From: Trochalopteron elliotii
Taxonomy: Eukaryota > Chordata > Aves > Passeriformes > Leiothrichidae
Assembly: GCA_024734555.1 (NCBI GenBank)
Contig: JANPWX010000480.1
Span: 4,092,671 to 4,156,670, forward strand
Direction: 5' to 3'
Length of the DNA stretch: 64,000 nucleotides
Position numbers and translations under genes: made by a program
Notes under the pieces: model-generated
Database searches by the model: none
Told to the model about the DNA's origin: nothing
Seen by the model: only the letters and a program-made list of their open reading frames with translations
Shown: piece by piece, positions 1 to 9,857 of the stretch
How the letters are laid out: every line of letters starts with the position of its first letter
Position numbering within the stretch: the first letter of the stretch is position 1

Positions 1-3000
1 GGAACACTCTGAAGACTGAGGACTGTGAGGATACACACAAATTATTATCTTTAACTTGCAATAAAATAGGCCTGAGATGGTTTATCTCTTCTGCATATCC
101 TACTTTCAGGAGACAGGTTTAATGTTTGAAATACTGACTCTTTCTAAGAGAACTACATCCAGTGGCAACAAAAGGCACTACACACTGGTATGGGAAAAAA
201 AAATAAATAAAATCAGCAATGTAGACAACCTGCTGCGCCTGCACTTCTCAAATTTAACAAGGAATGGTCTCTTTTAAGGAATTTAATTGGAGGCTTCTCC
301 CACACAAACTCAGGTGAATTACTTTGCTCCCAAACCTAACCAATAATTGCTGGTACCTGACCTTGCACAGTTTTCTGTCAGATATTACTTTAAGACAGTT
401 TTAGCAGACAGGCATAAATTAAATCTGAAAGTTCACAGGCTTTATTTCAGTAAAATATTGTCAAATATAAAAACCATATAGTTCTATATTAATTTTGTAA
501 AATGATATTTCAGGACAATGCGTTTCATTACTTTATGTTTGAATACAATATTTAAAACTCAACACTTGAATACAGTGTTCAAATAAAAATATTCAAAACA
601 AGGAATTTGAAAAAATATTATTTAATGATTCAGTTCTTTCAGACTGATTTTTTTCCCATTTCATGGAAAATTCAAAATCTAATTTTATGTGTAAACAAAC
701 ACATGTCAAAAATTTCCATCGGTAATTTTCAAAATTTTAAAAACTGAGGTAAATATAGATACTTTGAAGCTGAGGACTCTTAAATCCTTTAGACAGCAAA
801 GTATTAAAAATAAAGTAGGTAAGAAAACAATAGTGAAAATAATCCTTTTACGTTTGAGTCTTCTAGGTCTGTTCTCTACAATTATTTTCTCAGTTATAAT
901 TCAAATGTTCTCCTTCCTCTTCGTCTCATCTGCCTTTGCGTCTGTAGCAATGTCGTCACCTTCAGAAATTCATTTCCTTCAGACATTGTCAATATGGATA
1001 AAAATTATGTATCTCTTTTATCAACATAGGGAAAATAACCCCAAGCACTGTACCAATTAGTTATCTTGGAAGCTTTAAAATAACAATAATGAAAAAAAAA
1101 ATTAAAAGCTGGTATTCTTATATCACATCGCCCTTCAGTAGCAAAGGAAGACTATCTCTCAGGAAGCTTATATTTCCATTAGATCCAGCCACTGAAAACT
1201 GCAGCTTTGATTTTAAACTTTAAATTTAATTGAATTTGCTGCTGCAACTGCACGAAGCATATCCACATTATTTCTTATTTAATTTACTCTGATAATGATT
1301 TGAGTCCCTAAGTCCTACACCAGTCCCTGCAAAGCCTGCCTTGGCCAACAAAAGATATCTTTATTTATTATATCACTTTGCTCATCACTCTCTCCTAACA
1401 TGAATTGTGCAATGTTATTGATTTACCAGTTAACTGTGTGACTGCCCCTTGCCAATAAGAAGAGGATTTTTCCAGTGAAAACTACCTGAATTTAATTGAA
1501 TCTTGGGCCATTTCCATTCTCCTTGAATGAAGAATGAAGCCAGCTTCAACTAGACTTCTACATATTTTCAATCTAAACTTTTCTTAACACTTAAATATGC
1601 AAAAACAGGGGTTATAAAGTCTTGCATATTATTTTATGAAGCAAAAACCTCCTTGCTAAAATCAATGTTTGTTCTGTATGAAGTAAAAGGACATTCCTAA
1701 AACTTTAATTGCAGGCATAAAATGATACTCAGATTTTGAGATGTTGGCCGTGCTGCCCGCATTAAGCTACAAAAAAAGCCTCAGAACTTCAGAGAACAAA
1801 TTGGATAAATGGGGCAGGGGCAAACAAACACTTTCTCTGTTTGTTTACATGAGACAGTTGTGGCAAATTAACCATGGGAGTGATGCACAGTTCAATATAA
1901 AGATGCTGAGGGGAGCTGCATCCATGAGACTTGGTAGATGTGGCACTACAGGTGACCCTGGACAAATCCTTTCATTTTCCCCTTTAATTTGTTCAGTATT
2001 ATTCAGAGTACAAGTCAGCACTGTAAGGTTGATGTACCCACAGCAAGGAGTCCTCAGTCTTACTAAAAGCTGAGGATGTTCAAGAGTCAGATTTTCATCC
2101 AATACTGTTGAGGCTTCAGCACTCAGAAATTTGAAGGGAGAAGAAGGTAAGGAGCTCCTCTTTTGTCACATTTTAAGATTCCATATAAGGTGAGCTTCAA
2201 TTAATTATGAGGGGAATTAAATTATTCCATAAATTGCAACCATTGAACTGTTTGATTCTTACAGATATAGCTTTAAAACAAAATACCACTCTGCAGACTG
2301 GGAGAAAGAATTCTATTTGAACATATTCTGTTTATTAACTGATTTCCCCAAACTGTGCAGAAGGACAGTGACAGAATTAAACACCTCCAGCAGGCCTGGT
2401 GCTAAAGTGATAGTGGACAGCCTCACATCCTTTGAATTGTATCAGCAGAACAATTTTATGAAGTACCTAACTACAGTGTTTACATGAACATTTTTATCTA
2501 CTCTGGAACTCCAAAAAGCACATTAAATAAAATGGGTTTTAGCTGTCTTATCACCTGACTGTTAAATGCATCTCTGCATAGAGAAGAAGAATTTGATCCA
2601 TAACAAGGATGTTCTTAATTTAATCTGTTGTCAGTTTTTGGAACTGGAATGTTGTTCAGCAATGTAAATGCATGTGCTTATTTTCATTGCCTAAATTAAT
2701 CCTGAAAATCTCCACTTCAGGCTTCAATATCTATAAATAGATTTGTTGTAAGGATGATAAACAGTGGTGAACACTCTGCATGTGCAACTGTCTGTGTGGT
2801 TTTAAAGTGAGGGCACACGTCAGCACTTCAAAAAGCCCAACAAATTAATGTGAATATGACATGAGTGTTCATGCATTTAACCCAGCAATATTCCACACTG
2901 CCCACATGCACCTCAGTGAGATCAAACGTCCTGCACAAGAAACATGTTTGAATATTCACTAAGCATGAAGAATAGTCACAGTTCAAGGAAAGAACAATTG

Positions 3001-3452
3001 TATTCTGTTAGGGAACATGGTTTCACCACTTAAGTGAAAGAAAAAGGAGGAAACAGCTTAGCAAGACAACTCCATTCATCTTCAGTGACCCTTCAAAGCC
3101 CTGGGGCTGGGAAACTGAAGCAAGTTATATCCTGCCCTCTGTCAGTGAGCTGCTGCAGACCTGCAAGATCACACAGCATCTATCCAGGGCTGGCATGGCT
3201 GCAGACCATGGCACCCTCAGAGCACCAATTAAAAACAACATTTGTTAATATTTAGCCAGAGAGCTCCCCACAGCAGGTACTAATACAGAGATGGGGGAGA
3301 AAACTATGGAAAAGTTTATGTTGTCAAGGAGAGATCATGAGGCAAACCTGTGCAGGAAAGGGCATCAAAGCTGCTCCTGGCTGGCTGTCACTGGGGTAGC
3401 CTGTAACCACTGAGATCTCCTTTTCTTCTAAAGCAAAATATCATCCCTCCCC
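1..3452. other. unique AT-rich noncoding DNA, no gene seen
   Basis: No gene, RNA or mobile element was recognised here. The sequence is AT-rich with scattered short A and T runs. The only notable frames are two antisense frames of 110 and 85 codons over 1741-2102. They overlap on opposite strands and resemble no known protein, so I read them as chance openings in a slightly GC-richer patch. Old, unrecognisable repeats cannot be excluded by eye. Confidence 0.6.
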
Positions 3453-4107
3453 TGTGGAAAAAAGTCAGCCAAGACTCCATTATCTTCATGCAGGAAAAGC
3501 CAATTCTTTATTTTCACGACTCATTTTATACAGTTTTTCCAGACCTCGTGTGCAACTGGCTTTCTTGCCAGTTACTCAGTTGGTTAGTAAAAGGTATTTC
3601 ACTTGTCCAACAAATCTCTCTATTCTTGGACAGTTTATATATTTTCTTTACTGATTTCATGGGACAAATCCCTTGTTATTGCAGGTGCATTTGTTTTTCA
3701 ACCCAGGAATAGGTTGTTGTGCTAACAAGTTCTCATAGCAAGATTGTTTTAGCATGGGAACTTGTAAATTGCTTAACTGCACTTAGAAGAGATGACAGTT
3801 AATTTATTAATATAGATATTAAATAATAATATATATAATTATAACATAACAGGTATTATAGAGTTAATATATAATATATAATATTATTATTATATGTTGA
3901 TATATAATTTATTATTATATATAAGCTTATATATGAGCTATTATTTTAAGTAAGCTTTTCTTATTATATGTAAGCTATAATACAGCTATGTAAGCTATAA
4001 TATATAGCTATATTGTATATAAGCTATATATTTATTATTATAATTATTGTATAACAGGCCTGATTTTATGAGGCATTTCTTTTATAATTCTTCTACCTGT
4101 CAAGACA
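3453..4107 (-). mobile_element. probable solo LTR of an endogenous retrovirus, minus strand, carrying an AT-rich array
   Basis: Read on the minus strand, this has the order expected of an LTR promoter and polyadenylation region: a TATA box (plus-strand TTTTATA at 3524-3530), then an AATAAA signal (plus-strand TTTATT at 3507-3512), then about 55 bp of U5-like sequence ending in CA at 3453. Setting the far end at 4107 gives TG...CA ends and flanks CTCCCC (3447-3452) and CTCCCT (4108-4113), a 6-bp target duplication with one mismatch. Six bp would suit the class II (ERVK-like) retroviruses. The U3 half contains the AT-rich array at about 3800-4050, which probably expanded after insertion. The 3' end and the signals are the firm part. 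The 5' end is inferred from the imperfect duplication. No retroviral coding remnant is adjacent. Confidence 0.5.
3800..4050. repeat. AT-rich array with short palindromes and a 20-bp period
   Basis: This stretch is almost pure A+T, broken mainly by AGCT and AAGCTT words. It contains an 18-bp perfect palindrome centred on AAGCTT (3917-3934) and a tandem pair with a 20-bp period, each starting ATGTAAGCTATAATA, at 3968 and 3988. Several further variants of TAAGCTATA follow up to about 4030. Such DNA melts easily and can form cruciforms. It lies inside the probable LTR above and most likely grew by slippage. Confidence 0.75.
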
Positions 4108-4411
4108 CTCCCTCACAAGTCCCAGAGTCCCTGACATGTCCTGTCACCACCACTCCTGGGAAGAGGAGGAAGAGACAGGAGATGTGGGGCCTGTTCCTGG
4201 AATTACTGCTAATGGGATGGAGGGTGGAGAATCCCAAAATCTGAGTGAGATTCTGAAGTGACATTCAGCAGCCTGCTTGGGTATTCTGGTTTTTATGGGG
4301 ATTTTAGCTGTGGGGTCATGGAACTCGATGTGCCGTGTTTTGGTACAATATAAATAGACTTAATTTATGAATGATGAAGTGTATAATCACACAGACACAT
4401 TAAATATACCC

Positions 4412-4431
4412 TAAATAAATAAATAAATAAA
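4412..4431. repeat. (AAAT)n microsatellite
   Basis: About five AAAT units lead into an A/C-rich stretch. It may be the degenerate tail of an old retroposon, but no body is recognisable upstream. Confidence 0.85.
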
Positions 4432-7280
4432 AACCACACCAAACAACAACAACAAAAAAACCCTGAGAGAAACCCCAATCCCAAAACCCCTCAGCATTAA
4501 AAGATCATGAGTTTAGAAAACTCCAGGTTTAACATGAGCTGATTTAATAGGTCTGGATTGTGCTGGTAAACACGAATCAAATCTTTCATGCTTGCTTAAA
4601 GGCTGAGAGCTGATCTAGTCACAAAGAATAATTGTGAAAGACATCTCTTTTTTTTTTAATGTGTACAAATAATACCTTGAAAAAATTTCATCAAAATTCA
4701 TACTCTGTTTTTTTAATCAACTTAAATAAGCCATTCTTGACTTACTCCCAAGCTGAGACAATGTGATCCATCTTTTTTGCCTGGAGGATTTTTTGCAGTC
4801 AAGTCACAAGCACTTGAAAATAAAGTATTATAATGAAAATTCTGTGAGAACCTGAAATATCGCAGCAGGAATAGTGCTCTTGAGTATGGAGAAAAAGTTC
4901 ATTTAGCTACTTTAAAAGCAGAGCAATGGCCAAACAGCATAGGATGACATCAAACCTAAAACACAACCTCATTTTAACAGAAGAGAATAAATTCATCATC
5001 CTGGCAGTCAGTAATTTTATAAAAGCTCCTGTTCTCATTATGCCTGTTAGTGTTTTAACTACAGATGAAAAATAGAAACAATTTTAGGCTGTTCCTGGCA
5101 GGCTGAAGTAGGTCTAAGGGTGGCTAACCAGATGGAAAAGGCTTACTTTTAAAGCAATATATTTTACCTTCCGTTCCCCCTGGCACTGAAAGGAGAGGAG
5201 AGCACTTCTGAAAATTTTGTGCTGTGCTTGTAGAGGCAGTAATATGTGTTTAGCTAAAATGATTTTAAATAGGCTGCAGTTGCTGCTGAATATTTACTAC
5301 GATAAAAACAATCTGGACACGTTTCACGCAGCACAAGAAATGGCTGGGAAAAATGGGAATTTTTGAAGAATATGAGTTCAGGTTTGTGCAGAGAAAGCAG
5401 TCATGGTTTGAGAACATCCATGGGTTCTGTACTGAAATACTGAACACGAGGCCATGGGGCAGGGAAAGGGTATATGGAGCATTTAGTTATTTAAATCTGC
5501 TGTCAGGAAAACCCCAACTTGTGGAGTCCTGATGAAATTGTTGTTCTCTTGGGCTGTGGTTTGAATCCTACCTCAGGTACTTGAAAATAAATCTTGTCTC
5601 TGAGCATCCACTGCACAGCTGTTATTCTCAGCCTTAGCACCTGCTGAGCCATTAATTAATGATGTGCAGAATAGAGTGTGAAACATCCATTCAGCAAAAA
5701 ACCTCTGTCCATTTAACAGGCCACAGTCAATAGGACTCAGCTGACCCTTCCTGCTCCATCCCTCTGATAAAACACCCCTGACAATGTTAATGGGGATCCA
5801 GTTCTGATCACACTGACAACAGTAGAAATTCAATGAGTGTGAGAAAAGCAGAATGCTCCCCATCCACAGAAAGTTCATCACATAAACTGCAGGTTTGTCA
5901 ACCACTTTATCTTGAAATGGTCACTAAAAACCTCTTTTAGTCATTTAGTAATAAAATTACACTTAAGAAAATGCCAATCTTTTACCATGCTAAAAAGTTA
6001 AACTGTATTTGGATTTTTTTCTTTTTTTTCTGAATCCCAACATGAGATAGATGGCAAGAAAAAGTGTTTTTAGCTTGATTGTTAGGGACCTAATAATAAC
6101 TTTCTGAATTTTCCACCAAACGTACACAAAGTGCAATGTCTAAAAGAAATTGTAATAAAACCTAAGAGAAGACATCGAGGAAATCTAGCAGAAAAGTTAT
6201 GATTATCCAATAAATCATAAGTTTTATTGCCCAGCATGTTGAAGGATGCAGTTATCAGCATTCTGCAATTGAAACTTACAGAAATGGCAATATTTGAGCC
6301 CGTAGCTTGTTCTCTTTCTGTACTTGCACTGCCTTGGTTTACAGGAGCTGAGTGAAATCCATGGGGGAAGATTTTCTTTCAGATATCCTGCCCACCACCA
6401 AGAGCTGGGCTCTGATGGCTTTCTGATATGACCACTTGCCTGGAAGGCATCTTGGTCTTTTTCATATATATCAAACTGAATAGAAGCTCCTTTGATATCC
6501 AAGTTTTTAAGGGATAAAGATCAAACTTACAACTTTAGAATTAAAAAAAAAAAGGAAAAGTGAAGCTAGACGAGGCTTTCAGGAAGAAGGAAAACTGAAC
6601 AAGAAACTGAAATTGGGAATGAAGATTCAGAACCATCCAAACATGCACAAACCAAAGGTGTGTTTGACAGAGCCAAAGTGTGCAGATAAGCAGCAGGAAA
6701 TTGGTCACAAACTTTCCTTGTCTTATCCAAATTCATTTTAGGCTAATAGTTATGAGTTTTCTTTCCATACAGACAAAACCAGTTTTGCACAGCCTTGCAC
6801 AGTTCACAGTTCACTGACTATGATGCTCTGCCCTGTCACAGTTTTAGAATTTTATGACTTTTCTCTTATTTTTAGATATTTGCTTTAGTTGTATGACATA
6901 GTGACTACCAGAGTGCTTTCTTATTTCTGCTGCTTATAGCTGTGGAAATGTATCTGCATATTACTGCATGAAGTGTCCAGCATGAATAAACAGGGAGGTT
7001 AAGCAGATATTCTATATTTTCATTGCACAATAATGCTTAGCAATAATGCTTCTGGGACTTGTTCCTCTATTGCAGGGACTGTATCACCTATTTATAGTTA
7101 TTTTGAGCAATGGTCTCTTAAATAGCTGCACATTTGTGTGCCCATGTGGTTCAGGCTGCAGGGCACACAAGAATGAGGGGTAAATATCAGGGCAGGGGTC
7201 AATAGTAGAGACTGAAGAGGTGCAAAAGGATTCTAAAAATACAGTTACAACTTGTAGTCCTTCCCAGACATCTTCTCATT

Positions 7281-7330
7281 AAAACAAACAAACAAAAAAA
7301 CCCCAAACAAACTAAAAAACAACCACCAAA
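7281..7330. repeat. A/C-rich (CAAA)n-type simple tract
   Basis: The plus strand is built from AAAC and CAAA words with a few CCCC and CCACC interruptions and almost no G or T. It resembles the complement of the T/G tract near 47.3 kb. Confidence 0.8.
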
Positions 7331-7948
7331 ACTCATAATAATAAATTCAACAACTCTTTTGACCATTTGTTTGACTTTCATGAGTGCTGCTTGTACTGAA
7401 GGTTTTCACAGGAGTAATTAACAGTATTTCATCCTTGCCATGTAAACTGCAGTCGTGTAATCCAGCTAATTAGGATGGAGTGCAGATGATGTTTCACTCA
7501 GCAGTAAATGATGCTCCTGAATCCAATACTTCACCCCTAGTTTATGATTTTAAAATACTGACCCCAATAATCAGCATTTCCACACGCAATATTTCCCAGC
7601 TAATAATACTCACTCATCTTTGGGCATTGCACATTTAGGTTTTACAACATGCAAGTAATAAGTTGTCAGGTCGTGTTCATCTCGAGGCAACTCAATTCTC
7701 TGGGCAAGACAAAGTTTTACTTCTCCAAAGATAAAAGGAGACAGACTAAGAAATTAATGTAGTGGCTGCAAAAAGAAGCCAGGGGAGCAGTGATGGAGCC
7801 AGGGGGAGATCCTTGAAGATGTGATTGGTAATTGCTGCTGACACCAGATAGTTTTAGTAATTCCAGATATTCCTGCTAATTACAGCTGCTGCAGCCCACA
7901 CAGAATTCATTTGTCCATCAGGGATGGTATGGCCACAGTCAGCTCAAT

Positions 7949-8245
7949 GTCCAGTGTTGCTCTGATCTTTTTCAGCCTTCTGATGTTTGCATTTTTGTAG
8001 TGGAGTTTTTTACAGATTTTCAGGCAAACAAAGTGATTGTTTTTATTCTTTTTTTGAAGAGGGACAATTAATAAGCTTCTAGTTTGATCTAGTGGGGTCG
8101 GAGAGGTGGCAACCTCACCCTCCAATCCATGGTCATTGTCCAAAATCTATATAAATTGAAGAAAGAAAATAAACTTCCCTCTTCTTGCCCTGACAACCTG
8201 ACCGTGTGTGTGTCGTTCATTTCGTGTCCTATAGCAACAGTCCAG
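7949..8245 (+). repeat. target-site duplication GTCCAG around the solo LTR
   Basis: GTCCAG occurs directly before the LTR (7949-7954) and directly after it (8240-8245). The two copies are identical, marking the integration site and fixing both LTR ends to the base. Confidence 0.85.
7955..8239 (+). mobile_element. solo LTR of an endogenous retrovirus (ERVK-like by target-site length)
   Basis: This 285-bp element begins TGTTG and ends CAACA, the short inverted ends typical of retroviral LTRs. It is flanked by perfect 6-bp duplications of GTCCAG. Inside, a TATATAAA promoter box (8148-8155) is followed by an AATAAA polyadenylation signal (8168-8173) and about 65 bp of U5. A 6-bp duplication is characteristic of class II (alpha/beta, ERVK-like) retroviruses; the family name itself is not known to me. 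No primer-binding site or coding remnant follows, so it is a solo LTR produced by recombination between the two LTRs of a former provirus. The last 14 bases (8226-8239) match the end of the LTR at 49909-50247 at 13 positions, suggesting related families. Minus-strand frames across it are not genes. Confidence 0.87.
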
Positions 8246-8391
8246 TGCTCTGAGGTGTGCAAAATCCTCAGAGTTTGTCCCCTTTGTTTGTCCCTTGACA
8301 GTGCAACTTCTACAATGCAAAATCCAGTATCATACAATTGACTTTCTTCATTGAATGGCACATAAAACTTAGAAATGCTGACAGCTAAGAA

Positions 8392-8529
8392 TGACTGGTT
8401 CCGTGCCTGAGATGTTTTGATTTTCTGAAATTCTTTTCCTGGGGAATTTTCTGTAAACAAGAGAAGTGTTTTTGTAAACTCTACCTATGTTATTCATTCC
8501 CTTTCCTAGGAGGGACTTCTTCTTGATGT
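8392..8529 (+). mobile_element. truncated LTR, U3 part of the 305-bp family (plus orientation)
   Basis: The reverse complement of this stretch aligns closely with the right-hand half of the LTRs at 14950-15254 and 60792-61095, so this copy lies in the opposite orientation. Shared landmarks are the GGTTCC start region and the block ending TTCTTCTTGATGT at 8529. Similarity stops exactly where a (TA/TG)-rich simple repeat begins. The TATA box, AATAAA and U5 half of the family are missing. It lies about 150 bp downstream of the unrelated solo LTR at 7955-8239. Confidence 0.8.
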
Positions 8530-8572
8530 GTATATATATGTAGTTATATATATGTGTAGATATATGTAGTAT
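8530..8572. repeat. TATATG-type dinucleotide-rich repeat
   Basis: Alternating TA/TG words with TGTAGT interruptions directly follow the break point of the truncated LTR. It may have expanded at, or caused, the truncation. Confidence 0.8.
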
Positions 8573-9387
8573 AACACATGAAGCTCTGATGTGACATAGT
8601 TTTAGACATGAGGAAGAGCAAACCTTTAAACCACAGGATTTAAGTTTCAGCAAATTTCTCTTCTATTTTTTTTCTTTTTCTCATTGCATTCACTATTTCA
8701 CAAAAGTACTGAAATCTAACAAAAACCCCCAGAACATGAGTAACTCGCAAAAAAATAACTTTTGAACTACAGCAAACCAGTGTCTCTCCTACACAGAAAA
8801 TCACTAGGAACTCCAATTTTTCCAGGGGATCAGTGCTAAAATACAGAGAGGCTGTCTGCGTGCCAGTCACTTAAAATCAACTCAAAACCTCTAAAATAAC
8901 TGGATGTTTCTATTCTGTACAAAACAGCGTTAACCAAAGGTGGCAGCGCTGTGCAGACCCGGGCTGTGCTGGGCTCACACTGAGTTTTTCTGTGTTCCTG
9001 CTCTGCCCTCTCCTGGGGCTTCCAGCTCAGTGCTGAGCCAGCCCACAGCACGACAGACAATCCGGGAAGAATGGACTACAAACCCTCTGTCAATCACTGC
9101 ACCTTTCTGAATATTAAATACAAGAGCTAACAAGCTAAAAAACAAAAAAAATGGGCACAGATCTGCTGTTTATTGTTATATTGTAATTAAAATATTTGGG
9201 GAAAAAAGTACAATTTTTTTTCTCAAATGAAAATAAAAATTTTATCGTAACACTTTTTACACTTTTTTTTTAAAAACTTTTTTTTTTTTTTTTGTTATAT
9301 TATCCAAGTATTTCCTTTCAAATTTGAACTTCATGAAGTAAGTGGAAACTAGTTTGTTTGTATTTGTGTGGATTCCTTTATCCTTGA
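8573..9387. other. noncoding DNA with T-rich runs
   Basis: No gene was recognised. Long T runs lie at about 9263-9293. Two short minus-strand frames (76 and 74 codons) between 8640 and 9060 have no recognisable similarity. Confidence 0.6.
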
Positions 9388-9750
9388 GAAAGGGAGACTC
9401 AGGGGTGACGTTATCACTCTCTACAGCTCCCTGAAAGGTGGCTGTGCTCAGGTGGGGTTGGTCTCTTTCTCCAGGCAGCAGCTGAGAGAACGAGAGGACA
9501 CAGCCTCAAGCTGCACCAAGGGAAATACAGGTTGGATATTAGGAAAAAGATTTCACAGAAAGAGTGATTAAATACTGGAATGGTCTGCCCAGGGAGAGGT
9601 GGTGGAGTCACCATCCCTGGATGTTTTTAAAGAAAGACTGGATGTGGCACTCAGGGCCAGGGTTTAGTTGAGGTGTCAGGGCTGGGCTGGACTCAGTGAT
9701 CTTGGAGGATCAGGATCTCTTCCAACCTGGTGATTCCGTGGCTCTGTGAT
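9388..9750 (+). mobile_element. CR1 LINE, 5'-truncated 3' end
   Basis: This matches, from memory, the consensus 3' part of chicken-repeat-1, the dominant LINE of birds. Landmarks in order are the GGGGTGACnTTAT block, CTCTACA, CCTGAAAGG, GTTGGATATTAGGAAAAA, CTGCCCAGGGAGAGG, GAGTCACCATCCCTGG and GATGTGGCACTCAGGG. It closes with the family's short 3' repeats, here decayed to TGATTCCGTGGCTCTGTGAT. CR1 elements lack poly(A) and end in such 8-bp repeats, so the true 3' end appears kept. The copy is 5'-truncated, as most CR1 insertions are, and keeps only about 360 bp of the 3' end with no usable reverse transcriptase. Immediately after it lies an inverted CR1 piece. Confidence 0.93.
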
Positions 9751-9758
9751 ACTGAAAC

Positions 9759-9857
9759 TTCTCTTCTCCAGGCTGACCAATCCAACTCACCCAGTCTTTC
9801 CTTGCAGCAGAGGTGCTCCAACCCTTTAATCATCTTTTTGGCCTAATTGGACACTGT
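9759..9857 (-). mobile_element. inverted internal CR1 fragment abutting the CR1 above
   Basis: Read on the minus strand this is the CR1 segment with the landmarks GTCCA, AAGATGATTAAAGGG, TTGGAGCACCTCT and CAGCCTGGAGAAGAGAAG. In CR1 this segment lies directly upstream of the part kept at 9388-9750. The two pieces share only about 15-20 bp of consensus, around GGAGAAGAGAAG, so together they would make a continuous element if one were turned round. It sits on the 3' side of the other piece, whereas simple twin-priming inversion would place it on the 5' side. Confidence 0.85.

Larger units (their letters stand above)
4108..7948. other. unique noncoding DNA with A/C-rich simple tracts
   Basis: No gene was recognised. 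Simple sequence includes an (AAAT)n run at 4412-4431 followed by A/C-rich sequence to about 4470, and an A/C-rich (CAAA)n tract at about 7281-7330. Frames of 110 codons (5573-5905, minus) and 92 codons (6224-6502, minus) have no recognisable similarity and no supporting context. Confidence 0.6.

Noticed and set aside
3555..3585. A tRNA-like A-box stretch (CTCAGTTGGTTAG) suggesting a tRNA gene or tRNA-derived SINE
   Set aside because: No B-box (GGTTCGA-type), no anticodon stem or acceptor pairing follows within tRNA distance. It lies inside the probable LTR.
8089..8460. 123-codon minus-strand frame
   Set aside because: It runs backwards through a solo LTR, its flank and a truncated LTR of another family.
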